Of a stretch of 64,000 nucleotides of DNA, positions 13,928 through 26,531 are shown one piece after another; the stretch's first letter is position 1, and each line of letters begins with the position of its first letter. The stretch covers positions 2,254,501 to 2,318,500 of the forward strand of contig NW_026515433.1 in assembly GCF_014898815.1 (NCBI RefSeq), read 5' to 3'. A program made the translations under genes and the position numbers. This stretch comes from Panonychus citri. Its lineage: Eukaryota > Arthropoda > Arachnida > Trombidiformes > Tetranychidae. The notes under the pieces are model-generated. The model was not told the origin of the DNA. It made no database searches and saw nothing but the letters and a program-made list of their open reading frames with translations.

Positions 13928-15907
13928 TTAGTTTTTAACGTTGTGATCATTTGTGTTAAATAAAAGTGAGTAAATTGTTGTTGAAGTAAAATAAGAGATA
14001 ATTTTTTGGAAATAATTAGCCTGCTGATTATTAGTATCAATTGATTTCTCAGTTAATTGTGAACTTGATCCGCAAGTTGATTTGATTGTTGATTGTTTGA
14101 CATCACCATTAGATTTGATTTCATTTGAATTTTTATCTTTATCCTTGTCACCATTGGTTATATCAAATGGACAACGTTTCTCACGAGCAATTATCTCCAA
14201 CAATTTAACTAATTCCTCTCGAGTGGATGAATTTTGTAAATCATTAGCGATTGATTTTAATCGTGAATAAACTTGATCATCATTAAGAATCATCTCAATT
14301 GACCTTAGGATACCAGGTCCGTCTAAATGGAAGGGGTCAAACTTGTGGCCTAATTGTTTCTCAACGATTCGTTGGGCATTATCGTGCTGGTCAATGAAAA
14401 AGGGAAGGACGATCATCGGTTTACCGTTATGAAGACATTCAACAATTGTATTGTTCCCGCCGTGGGTGATGACCAGGTCAACTAAAGGTAAGATGGACAA
14501 TTGATTGACGAAACGTTCACCCCACATATTTTTATGAAGAACAATTTTATCAGCATTTGGACCTTTTGAGACGATAAATTTATGTGGAGATTTGGATAGG
14601 ATGGAGATTAGATTGACCATGACATCGGTCATTCCGGAAAACCAGGAACCAAGAGAAACATAGATCAGTTTACCTGGTCGGGAAAGGAACTCATCGGGTA
14701 TCTTAGTGACCAAAGCGTCGTTTTCACGGATCGCATTGTCCATTCGAAAATAGTGTTTAGGTAAAGTGGCCACATCCCGATAGTCCAATTCTTTAGGATA
14801 AGCGTATATGTTAAGATAAGGCGATTCTCGCTGGAAGTAGCCGACATTGACCTTACCAACACCTCGACTTGCAAAGTATGAATTGTAAATCGCATCTCCC
14901 ATGGCCCGTTCACTATAATATCGATCCCAATATTGTTGACAAATATCCTTCGGTGTGTCTAATGGGTAACCCGAAAAGGGTGGGGTAATTTGGGTTCCAT
15001 ATAAGATGTGTGGTGATGGAGTGTGAAAGTAAACCCAAGGGATTCCGCTTGTCTCTGCTGAGGGAATCGCAACCAGTGTGGCCACAATGAGAAGGTCAAA
15101 ATGCTCACCGGTAGATAGTAGGGATTCGAGACCAGCATCGATCCTCATATGATCTTCGTACAAAATGGTCTCTTTACCGGACATCCAGGTTGTCTGTTCA
15201 ATGGTTGGTTCACTTAGCGATGAAGCGAGTAAATCAAGTACGGCCATTTGTCGAGCTGCTTGATCGGCTTCCGCTTCCTCGATCACATTGGCATCCAGTA
15301 TGCGTGTCTCGTACCCTCGAGCCTCAGCAGACGGAGCCCACTTTTTGTTCAATGCAAAAATTGGCTTGTGTCCATGTTTGGTCAACATGTCCGCCAATCC
15401 AAGGCCAATATTGAGATGACCATAACTACACAATAAATGGTCAAGAGAGAGAGAGACAAAAACAATTGATATTAATTGTTGTTGCTACTATTGAATATCA
15501 ATTGTTACAATCGGTTGAATTAACAAATATCAATTTCTAATGAAAATTAATCAACTGAATTAAATTTAAATGTTTACATAGAAAACGTTTCAAGGTTGAC
15601 TGATTACAATTCTCAAATTAACAATCCCAATTAAATTGACTTATTCAACCAGAGACAATTAACTCTTGATTAATTGTTAACAGTCTAATGTAATTTAAAT
15701 TCAGAGGAAAACAAAAATTAGCCAATGATGAACAATTAAATTGCTACTCTATTAATACAACTTAAATTAGTTTACCTTTTTTATTTTAATTTGATTACTG
15801 ATTTGCTTAATTTTACAAATATATAAGTTGATTGTTCAATATAACAATTATTTAATTACTTACCCATTGGTTGGAATAATTAAAATTTTAATCGGATTTA
15901 AAGGCAT
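13928..15907 (-). CDS. UDP-glycosyltransferase (bacterial-like, soluble type)
   Basis: It should transfer a sugar from a UDP-sugar to small lipophilic compounds, a detoxification role. The gene has two exons: 15864-15907, which begins ATG and reads MPLNPIKILIIPTNG, and 13928-15425. The 438-bp intron (GTAAGT...AG) restores NGYGHLN, the N-terminal acceptor-side motif whose His (about residue 18) is the expected catalytic base. The product is 513 residues, normal for GT1. The C-terminal donor-binding region has WGERFVNQLSILPLVDL, then HGGNN (about 336-340) and DQHDNAQR (about 360-367). There is no ER signal peptide, and only a weak hydrophobic patch near the C-terminus in place of an anchor. Animal UGTs normally have both, whereas spider-mite UGTs of bacterial ancestry lack them (family knowledge). 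The C-terminal tail after about residue 430 is a low-complexity N/S/K-rich extension. Confidence 0.92.
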
Positions 15908-17361
15908 TATGAACTCACTGATGATGACAATTAAATTTTATCAATTAAATTTGGTTAAAAAAAAGAGTTACAAACAATGAGGAAGTAAAAAAAACTATTA
16001 ACAATCAAATCTAATTAAAAATAACTTGTCAATTAACGTTAACGACAACAATTTAATTAGAATGAATGAAAATGAAATTAGATTATAAGAAAATGGTTAG
16101 TTAATTGTTCAAATCGTTGGTCAAACAAGTGAAGGTGAACCGAGACTAAGGTAAACTAAAAGAAAAGGATTTCGTTGGAAGTGGATTAACTTAATTTGAT
16201 TTAGAATCAGAGAGTGAGAGAGAAATTAAATTGTCTAAGAGAGTGAGAGAATGAGAGAGAATGGAAGATGATAAGGATGATAAAGATGATGAAATGTAAA
16301 AGGTAGATTAATGGGAAGAAAACTAGTTTGTTGAGAGAGAAGAGAGAGAGAGAAAACAAAATCTCTATCATCGAGTCTATGATCATCCTCATCATCTATC
16401 GATGAGAAAGGTAAAAAGAGAGAGAAGATGAAGATGAAGATAAAGATAAGAAGATGATAAAAAGGAGGTTCTAATGTTGAGTAGAAAAAAATATTACGAT
16501 AGATTCTCTCTCTCTTTCTTTTTCTCTTTCTTCGGCAAATTCGGGTTCTAACAAGGACATCAGACCCTTTCAGGGTCAACAAGTAAACACGCCGATCAAC
16601 ATGGTGGACTATTCAAGTCAATATACACTTAAAATGACCTTACGATGTCCATTTATCCTCATCACTTATCATCCTCATCACAACCCTTTTGACCCCGAAC
16701 AATTAAATCCAAAGATTAACATTAATTCACCTTTGTTAATCAATTGTAATTGTTTCAATTTCAATATTTCAACATTACAATCTGATGATCGTCATTAATT
16801 TTGATTGTAATCATTGATCATTCCTGTTTATTGATTAATTGATTTTAAATGGTGATTACAATTCACTAATTTGATTTGATAAAACTGTCTGACAATTTAG
16901 GTTGGTTAATATTATATTATATTTTTTTTACTCTCTTTTCAATTAATTCTTGTGGTTAATTAAGACTATTTGATTTGTCGTTGTGATTAAGAAAACTAGT
17001 TAATCATGATCAATACCGTGCTCATGGTTTATCCTTGAGAAATTAACTAATTTCTTATGATTACAATCATGAAAATTTCTGCAATTTAAATTGTATAACT
17101 TTAAACTCATAATTTCAAATCAGATTAAAATTGATTACCCACAATTCTGATTTTAATTAAAAATGAAGTTTCACAATTAACTCTTTTATACATTGTATGT
17201 TTAATATAATCAATGATGAGACTTAATTAAAACAGAAAAACTTTTTTTTTCTTAATTGTTTACTTAAGGAATAATAATTAATCATTATTATATTAAATAT
17301 CATGGTAAATATTATTATCATAAGTTAATTGTAATCAAGTTGATTGTTGACAAACAATTAC

Positions 17362-17593
17362 ATGAAAGGTTTTGACAATCCAATTAATTGGACTAATTAA
17401 AATGCTATCAAAAAATGTTTTGATTTAAACAATTAGACTTAACCAAGTTTTACATTCGTTGGTTGAAATTGTTTGATTTGATTTGATTACAATTTAAGTT
17501 GATAGTTGTTGATAAGACAGAGTTAATTGTCAACATAGTTACTTGCAAAATTTCAAACAATTAGAGGGAAAATTTGAAGCAATTTAACATTTT
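17362..17593. repeat. 232-bp direct repeat, copy A
   Basis: This segment begins ATGAAAGGTTTTGACAATCC. It is almost identical, with a few substitutions and one indel, to 18191-18421. The copies are 829 bp apart and in the same orientation. There is no coding content. Confidence 0.92.
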
Positions 17594-18190
17594 TTTGGTT
17601 GAAATTTTGTTCATTTTAATCAATAATAATATTTAATCATTTCACAATTACGTTAATTACAATTGTAATCAACTGATTAAACTTACTTACTGTTTGTTTT
17701 ATCATTTAATTATATTATTATTAATTATTGATATGTTTAATTGTTGGTTAATTGTAAATTTGCTGTTGATTAACTGTTTCTTTCAGTGTTTCTAGTTCAA
17801 TAATAAGGAAATAAATAAGTTAAAGTAAAAACGATTAATTTAGTTAATTGTAGTTAATGATTTTTGTCTTAATTAAGACGATGATGGTGATGAGGTTCCT
17901 GTATCATTTTCAATTGATTGTTATCATATAATCAATTAATTAGTTAACAATTAAAAGTTTAATGTTGTCTGATGATCAAAATTGGAGTCAAAATTTGAAC
18001 AAAAAGTTTAACTCAATCAAGACTTAAATTGTTGATCAACTTTTAATTTAATTGTTTACTAGGTTAATCAAGGTTAAGGAAAATTGTTTACAAGCTAATT
18101 ACTAATCTTAATTGTTTGATTTTATTTTAAGATTGACAATTAATTAACTTGAGTTGTTGGTGACACTTTGGATATTAAAATTGAATACAA

Positions 18191-18421
18191 ATGAAAGGTT
18201 TTGACAATCCAATTAATTGGACTAATTAAAATGCTATCAAAAAATGTGTTGATTTAAACAATTAGACTTAACCAAGTTTTACATTCGTTGGTTGAAATTG
18301 TTTGATTTGATTTGATTACAATTTAAGTTGATAGTTGTTGATAAGACAGAGTTAATTGTCAACATAATTACTTGCAAAATTTCAAACAATTAGAGGAAAA
18401 TTTGAAGCAATTTAACATTTT
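18191..18421. repeat. 232-bp direct repeat, copy B
   Basis: Second copy of the block at 17362-17593. Similarity ends sharply at both sides, immediately before ATGAAAGG and after TTTAACATTTT. That suggests a discrete non-coding duplication rather than long-range homology. Confidence 0.92.
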
Positions 18422-19128
18422 GGTAAAAAAAATTGATTGTAAAATATTTATAATTAAAAAAATGATATAAGCAATAGCTTTAAACACAATTAATTTTCCC
18501 ATTAATTTGGCAACTTGATTATCTAAATTATCTGGGTGATATTTATGATTTGGGTGGTGAAAATTAGTTAATTATGATAGTTAATTAAAAGCATTTAGGC
18601 ACAATTGAAGAAAGAGAAGTGAAAATTATGTAAATAAAAAAAAATGGTTTGAGATGAAAACGATAACAAAAATTAGTTAATTGTTGGTGGTAATAAATGC
18701 TAATTAAAAACTTTGCATAGCAAGAATTAGAAGAAAATTATCTTCACGTTGATTGTTGTAAATTTGATTGTGATTGATTAAAATTAGTTTTAAATCTTCT
18801 TTTCCTTCCATAAGTATTCATGTGATAGGAGATGTAAAATACAATTAAAATTCACAATTAATTACCATGAACCCAATCAGTTTCAATCTGAAAATGATCA
18901 ACAAAACTAATTGATCATTTGGGTTAATTGGACGGATTTGGTGTGATTATTTTAATTGTTATAACATCTAAATGACTATGATTTCCTCTGTTTCTTAATT
19001 GTAATTAAAAAACTATAATCATGATAATTTTGTTGTAATTTGTGATTGATTAAAATTGACAAGCTTTTGGTGATGTGTGTGTGTTTGTTTGTTTCTGATT
19101 GTGTAGTTAATTGTTTTCTTAATTGTAA

Positions 19129-19182
19129 TTAATCCATGGCATCTACTTTGTCTTGTTTATCGGCTTTAACTCGTGGGTATAA
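19129..19182 (-). other. ASPP: Terminal micro-exon of ASPP
   Basis: This is a 54-nt exon preceded by TTGTTTTCAG and ending in TAA. It reads LYPRVKADKQDKVDAMD. It joins in phase 0 to the SH3 exon, whose donor GGA|GTAAGG follows NLLG, giving NLLG-LYPRVK; vertebrate ASPP2 has NLLG-LYPRIK. Without it the SH3 exon reads into intron and stops after six unrelated residues. A 1.3-kb intron separates them. Confidence 0.93.
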
Positions 19183-22100
19183 CTGAAAACAATAAGAAGA
19201 AGAAAAAATTAAACAATTAATTAGTGAATTAAAAGTGTATTCAAGTAACAATTGAAGGTGAATTATTTAATTGTCAGGGAGGGAAATGCAAATGGGAAAT
19301 TAACCTTAACAACAATAACAACATCAAGTAATTAACAATTAGCATGATAACCACACAAACAGTTTAACTCAAAGAATAAGAAATTGTAATTGTGATTGTA
19401 ATTAAAATATGATTAACATTATCATAGACACAAGTGAACAAAAAAGTCAATGAGCTTTTACAATGAGTTACAACTGTGTGTTAATTGTGGGATAAAATGT
19501 TAACTAAATGAATCTAAATTGTTGATTGTTGTTACTTTTTGTCTGATCTCTTGATTTGATTTAAATTCATTGGTTTAGACTTAAACCAGTTTAGAGCTGG
19601 TTAATGTGTATTATTAAGTTGATAATGATAATTACTAAGTGTTTACATGGTCAAGTTTTGCTCTGCTCAGATTAACTGACAATTATCATGATTATCATCA
19701 GATGAAAAGAGAGACAGACATCATGATGAAGAAACATTAATCGTAATTAGATGAGAGAGAGAGAGTTGATTAATCAGGTAGAGATAATTGTTTCAATTAT
19801 ATAATATAATATAATGAAAGACTGGGAAAGTAAATTAGTTCATTGTTATTAAATTTTTTTGATGAAAATGTAAAGGTGAGTGAGATCATAATCATCATGT
19901 TTATATGAGAGGAAGAAAGTGAGAGGAAGATGATTATGATAATGATGATGATTACGGGAAAAGGAGGACAACAAGGTTAATAGGAAATGTTAACGACAAT
20001 TGACAACAGAATCAACTGTAAACTTTTTCCCCAAGGAAAAGTTAGATTATAATGGAGAGATTAGCTAATATAATTCAAATTAAATTCCAAATATGAATAA
20101 AGATGAAGTAAGAAAAGACTACGTTAAGATAGTGATGAAGATAAGGAAGAGAGAGAGAGAGAGAGAGATGAGAATATAATTGTAATTGTTGTTAATGGGG
20201 AAGGAAAAAGGATTGCAATTGAAACAATGACACTGAACGAGCTTAATCTGGGTTAGCTATTATTTCCTGGTTATCTGATTACTGATTTACTACAATAAGT
20301 TATCATTATAATGTTGATTATCATCATGATAATGATGGTGATGGTCAATAATCAATGGAAGAAGAAATAAAAAAAATGGGTTCCAATAAAAACCATCATC
20401 ATCGTCTACTGAGGATTGTTATTGTTGTTGTTTCAGATTAAATTGATTGTTATTCATTATGTTATTGAATTGATTTCCTTACTCCGAGTAAATTTCGAGG
20501 TACATATCCCTCTTTGTCACTTAATCGTGCCCACCACCAATCTTTTTCATCTTCATCTCCACGCCTCAAGATAGTTATACAATCTGAATCTTTGAAACTC
20601 AATTCATCTGAACTTTGAGAATCGTAATCATAAACAGCGTAAACAATACCATCATTCATGATACCCAGACTATCTTGAATATCTGAAATGAGAGAGAGAG
20701 AAAGAGATGCAAATGATTAATCATATTTGTTTTTCGAAATTCAATTAAGAGAGAGAGAGAAGTAAATGAAGAATAAAGTTCTTACGTAGTAGATATTGAG
20801 AACATCTATCGAATCCTTCTTCGCCTTCCTCACACTTTTGGGCTGCTGTTTCCTTATCCGGAAAAGTTGTCGCAAAAATACAGGCTCCATGTTCAACTAA
20901 ATATTTAACCATAGTCAAATTGTTACAAGAAGCAGCACAATGTAATGGAGTCCTAGTGGGATAAGAAAAAAGAAAGAAAAACAATTAATCATCTAATCAA
21001 CAGGTAATCATACCTGTAATCACCAGGTAACAAGAAAACAACAACAACAATAATAATAAAATCAATTGATCCCTGTTAACAATAATCCCTCATTAAGGTA
21101 ACATTATTTGAAAACAATTGATTAGCTCACTAAACCTTAAGGATAATTTCAATGCATCAACATTTAACAATCAACAAAAGATTGAAATAAAAATGTAAAT
21201 TCAAATAATCTCAATGATTAGCAAGTTATTACCAACAACAAACATGAAATAATCTCAATCACAGATAATTAAAGAGAGAGAGAGACAAGTTTTCAGATAA
21301 TCAGGTAAAAATCATTTACATTGATTACTTCAACTAGTTAACCAACTCTTGTGTAATATTAAGTAATGATAATGTAATCCTGTTGATGGAAAATGTATTT
21401 ATCTTTTTCTTGGTTTGCTAACTATTCAATTTGATGTTGTTGTTGTTTTTCTGCTTCAATTGATTAAGTATATCAGGTAATTTTCATTTGCACAGGTAAC
21501 AACTTACCATCCATCACTGTCAGGAGCATTGACATCACATCCAATTTCAACTAGATATTTAACTATCTCAAAATGACCGGCACAAATTGTATTGTGAAGG
21601 GCAGTTATCCCTTCATCATTGGCAGCACTTACATCTTGTATCTGTGTAATTATAAATTATAAAAACAATAAAAAAGTAAAATAGAATTAAATTAATAACA
21701 AAAACTTTTAAGGATTAGGAAGAAGAAGAAAAAAATCTATCATCACAATCATCATGAAATGGATCATTAGATTTAAGGAGATTTACTAATCATCACTATC
21801 ATTAGATTGACCCATTGGAAAGATTGACATATAACAACTACAATAGGTTAAGAATAATAAAATAGAACTTTTTTTCTCAGAACTTAAATCGATAAACTGA
21901 CCCAGCGAAAGTTTCAAAGGAATCACAAAATTCATCAGAATTTCATTAGATTGATAATTCTGTTAATATTCAAGGTGAAAACAAGAGAAAAAAGTAGGCG
22001 GGTGATTTGAAAGGAAAATCTTAAATTCTGATTGTTTTTCTCATTAAATTAAACAATTGACTTGAGCAATTAATCAATTGTTAGCTAATCGTTTTTGTCT

Positions 22101-25100
22101 AATGTCTAATGAGCAAATAATGTTTAGGTTGATCATTGGAATCTAAATAAATTTGATGTGATGTTGGTGATAAATTGAAATTTGCAAGTCAAATTGTTGG
22201 TAAATTAATATTATCGTCATTAATTTGTGTAAGATGATGATTATGATGATGATAATTCAATTGGAATCAGCGAGAGGTCTGATGCAAAATGATTAAATCA
22301 TTTGAATAATAAATTGTTGAGTAAAATTAAGGAGAAAAAAATTCATATAATCTAACCCAGAAAACGTTTCCTTGAAAGAGAGATTCAAGTTTTGTTTTTC
22401 TGGTTGATTATGTGGACCTGATTGTTAATGATTTAGTAAACAATTTAAAGTTTTAACATGGGTTAACGTACCTTAGATGTTTTTTTGACCAGATCAAGTT
22501 CACCTTCAAGGGCAGCGTCCAGTAAAAGGGCTAAAGGGTCAAAACTAACCCGTCGGGTTAAACCTTCATGATCCTTTTTCTGGTGGACTCTATGGTTATT
22601 AGCGTTATCCTTTTTCAGGGAGCTTTTAATTTTGTTACAATTATTATTATTCTGATTACTATTAACAAATGTATTGATGATAATTTTCTTAGTATCAAGT
22701 GACAATTTATGATTCTGTTGGTTATTATATTGATTATGATGATCCTCATGTTGACAGTTTGTTTCTTGTTTAGAGTTATTATTTTGTTGTTGTCGATTGT
22801 TATTATTATTGTTGTTCATTAGATGAATTGAGGTCGGACGGGAAGATGGACTTTCTTTAAGATAGAATGAATCTTTTGTTGGACTTCGAAGATCATCAGT
22901 TGTCTTTGATAATATTCGCTTCTTTGCCCAGGTCACTTTTTTACCCTCATCGGGTTTACTTGTGATTGACTTTGATTGTTGATGATCAATTGATTGATAC
23001 TGAGGTGGTGGCCATTGGAAATTAAGTGGTTTCCTTTCAAATGATGTTTTCGTTGGATTAACATTATGATTGTGATTATGATGATGATTAAGATTATGAA
23101 CATTTTGTTGATTGGATGAACTTGATCCGGAAGAAGAGGTAACTGAAGGATCAGACAATGTGGATCGATCATCTTCATCTAATGATGAACAATTTTGATT
23201 ATTATTACCATTATTATTATTACTATTATTATTATTGTTGTTGTTGATGTTATTTGGCAAATCGGAGACACACTTTTCAATCAATTCTGATTGTTGTTTT
23301 TGTTGTAATTGTTGTGATTTTTGATGCTGAGAGTGATGATGATGATGATGATGATCAACCAGGCGTGAATTTTTCCTAATACAATCTATCAATTGTTGCT
23401 GTTCACTTGATGCTGTCTCATCATATCCACTCATTTGTTCAGAGAAACGATAATTATTGGTATTATTAAAATTATCACAATTACCCATCGTCATCATATT
23501 TTCATTATTATTGTCACCATCAGCACCACTACTACTACTATTACCACCCACACCACGAGAACCATAATAATCATTATTAGATGAATGGTTCACACTATTA
23601 ACTCCAAGTGATTTATTATTATGGTTATGATTATTATTCATATTGTCACTGATGTTTTCTAAAACTTTCTTTGAGGGAGAGTAACCAGCAGGAAGTTGAT
23701 CTGATGAACTGCTACTACTTCCGGAGGGCGAAGGCCGTTCTCTCAAGTGTATCTTATGCTTTAACGGACTATTGATAAGCGTATTTTCACCTCCTCCCAC
23801 TAGACCATCGGACTGTGGCCGTACAAGTTCACAGGTTCCGTTCTCATCACAGGATCTTTCAGATGATTCCGATTGACTTATCATCTCATTGGCCAGTGAC
23901 AGATTTACATTGTTACCATTACTTTTATGTGTGTTACCAACGGATACATATTGTTGTTGTGGTTGTTGTTGTTGGTGATGATGATGATGTTGTTGTTGTT
24001 GTTGTTGTCGTTGGAGTTGCATCTGTTGCTGTTGTTGATGATGAGAGAGAGGAAGATGATGAAACGGTTGCTGCTGTTGCTGTGGTTGTTGTTGTTGGTG
24101 ATGATGGTGATGTGTGTTGAGGATACAATTGGTTTTGTTGTTAATGTTGGTCGTGTTTTCAACGTTATTTATATTCACTGTCGGTGGGTAAGCATTTGAT
24201 GAGGTTATTTCAACGGGTGAATATTTATTCCTATAAGGCAAGTTTTGAAATTGCGTTAATTGTTGTTTGGTCGGAGAGATATCGCCTAATATGGGATCGA
24301 TATTTTCATCAGACTAGATATGTAAAGGGAAAAGAAAGAGCGAGAGAAAAAATAATTAGTAAACATTATAATTGATTGGATAATAGGAAGTAATCAAATT
24401 TGATTGTAATGCTACTCACTTTATCATAAGAATTGGCTGGATAATTATTTGTGGTTACAGTTGATCTTTGGAAAGGTTCAACAGCGGCAACATTGATTAC
24501 ATTGTTACGATTGTAGTTATTAGTTAGACGAATGTTGTTACATGGGCCAACTGAGCTTCTTAATCGTGGATTACATGAGTTAAGTGAATTATCATTAGGT
24601 AATCCATAGGCTACACCAGTTCGACTTTTGGCCTGAGAGGATAATTGTTGATTTAACATTCGTTTCATGGCTAATCTTTTCTGTAATTCAGAGATTCTCT
24701 CATTGATTCCGGCGATTTCACACTTCCTTTGCATTAACAGGTTCTGTTTGTGCATTAAGGTCACATTTTGTTGGTCATTTAGTCGGGTTTGATTCTGTAG
24801 GATTGGAAAAGAAAAAGGTGAATTAGATTTAGATTAGCTTCAAGCGATTAAAGTTAATGATGATAGAATAGAATAATAAAAAATTTAACAAATAAGGAAT
24901 TGAAAATGATGATTGTTGATGTTGTTTCAATCATCGTTATTGTAACAATAATCAAGTCAAAGAAAAGGGTAACAATAGATTAACTAAAAAAGAAATCTAA
25001 ATTGCTAAGAAACAAATTAGATGATAATTTACATCCTTCTTCATCTAATGGGTGTTAAATTGTTGACAATTAAACCATAATAAATAAATGAATAAATAAA

Positions 25101-25670
25101 TATAAACACTATTAGGGTCACAATAATTTTCCAATTGAAAGTTAACACTGTGGTAACAATCATTTGATTGTTATGATTGATATAGAAGAGACCAAAACAA
25201 AAATCGGGTTCATTTGGGTACCAACAATCATCATCACAATTTACTGGTTACTAGTTAATTACCGTAAGCTCTTGTCTTAATTTTTCCAGATCATCAAATT
25301 TATCACCAATCACTCGGTTTACCGGATTATTGGTAAACCTGTTGTAAGTTGCGGTTGATCCATTGATTCCACTTTTTAGCTCTTCCAATTGTCGACTTAG
25401 AGCTTCAACCTTTAATAGTGATTGATTTAATTCTTTACGTTTCTCAAAAAATAAAACAATCATCGATTCCAATTCCATATCAGATGAAGAAGAGGCATGA
25501 AGACCCGTCGCCATATCAGATTGGTCACTTGGTTGAGGCCTTTGATTATTTAACACCAATGTTGTCGATGGATCAATTTTACTTTGGGTTGAGGTGATAC
25601 AAGTTAATTTAGGTTGTCCCTGTGGATCAACACCACCGATTAAATTACCTTGGTGACCATAGACCAACAT
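19129..25670 (-). CDS. ASPP: ASPP / PPP1R13 family protein (p53-binding, ankyrin-SH3)
   Basis: Scaffold protein that binds PP1, p53-family proteins and junction partners; in flies it works with Csk and RASSF8. Exons: 25263-25670, 24420-24794, 22472-24313, 21508-21641, 20786-20952, 20483-20682 and 19129-19182, all phase-consistent. The predicted product is about 1059 residues. Residues about 70-180 form a coiled coil (VEALSRQLEELKSG, then ERISELQKRLAMKR). Exon 3 is a long Q/H/N-rich disordered region with PPQY (a PPxY WW ligand) and ends in RRVSFDPLALLLD, holding the RVxF PP1 motif. Ankyrin repeats follow (NDEGITALHNTICAGH; TPLHCAASCNN), then SH3 (WWWARLSDKEGYVPRNLLG), then a final 17-residue exon starting LYPRVKADK, the ASPP C-terminus. 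The start is unsure: ATG 25670 is the first Met in the frame, but a long pyrimidine tract ending in CCAAG (about 25653) could be an acceptor fed by upstream exons carrying the usual N-terminal ubiquitin-like/RA domain, which I did not find. Confidence 0.9.
23942..24110. repeat. CAA/CAG/CAT repeat encoding poly-Gln/His in ASPP
   Basis: Dense CAR and CAY triplets on the minus strand encode interrupted poly-Gln and poly-His (about residues 305-360 of ASPP). Further Asn/His runs occur at 23190-23240 and 23335-23355. The antisense and shifted frames of this tract produce spurious long ORFs. Confidence 0.9.
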
Positions 25671-26469
25671 GAAAAATAAAATCAATTCCAAAGAAGAAGA
25701 AGCAAAAAAAAAATAGAATAGAAGAGAAAAAAAAAGGAAAAGGAAAAGAAGAGAAAAAAAAATATTCTTTTCACATTTGAATTTTTCTCTGCGCTTTTTA
25801 ATCCGTTGTATTTATAATCACCGATGGAAATTAATTAAACAAAGATCACCAATTGGAACACTAAATGACCACAATCAATGGGTGAAAACAATAATCAACA
25901 ATCAAGAGTTAATTAGAAAAATAGATTTAGATTAACAAGAGTAGGAAAAACATACACACCAAAAAGATTGAGGATAAAATGAACTTACAACATTGGAAGT
26001 CAACAGAAGAAGATAGAAAGAGACACAGACAGAGAAGAGAAGAAGATAGAAAGAGAGGGAAAGAGAGTGAAGGAAAGAAAGGCGAGTGTTTCGGGTAGAA
26101 TAGAAAAGAAAGAGAATGATGATGATGATGATGATAGAAAGAGAAGAAGATAGAAAAGGACAAGAAGAGAGAGAGAGACTGAAGATGAGAAAAACGCTCA
26201 CCATAAGTGGGACATTTTTTGTCTCTCTAGTAAAAAAGAGTCTCTACTTTTCAATTCTCTCTTTCTTTTCTCTTTCTTCTCTTTCTTTTTTACCTTTTTT
26301 TCTCTTCCACTTTCTTTCTCCACCTTTTCTCTACCTTTACCTTCATCATCATCATCATCATCTCATCTTCTTCTTTCTTTCCAGTTACCTTTTCATCTCT
26401 CTCTCTCTCGATATTTTTTCTTCTCCTTGTTAGTCTTCCTCTTCTAACTTATTGCCATTTCTAATGGTG

Positions 26470-26531
26470 ATGATGAGGATAAAGATGAAGATGAAGATGA
26501 AGATGAAGATAAGGATGAGGATGAGGATGCG
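26470..26531. repeat. GATGAA/GATGAG repeat
   Basis: Tandem hexamer-like GATGAA, GATAAG and GATGAG units in the ASPP-Dbf4 spacer. There is no ORF of significance. Confidence 0.85.

Larger units (their letters stand above)
15908..19128. other. Intergenic spacer upstream of the UGT
   Basis: AT-rich sequence that should contain the UGT promoter on its left side. It holds GA/AG-rich tracts at 16207-16530, a small GACCC-TTTCA-GGGTC hairpin near 16563 and the duplicated 232-bp block at 17362/18191. No gene or RNA is recognised. Confidence 0.6.

Noticed and set aside
23815..24199. Overlapping open frames on both strands across the ASPP Gln/His tract
   Set aside because: They are shifted or antisense reads of a triplet repeat inside a well-supported coding exon; the products are poly-Val, poly-Leu or poly-Thr.
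25927..26433. Several open frames in the AG/CT-rich DNA upstream of ASPP
   Set aside because: Low-complexity Ser/Phe/Leu or Met/Glu runs from purine-pyrimidine repeats, open on both strands.
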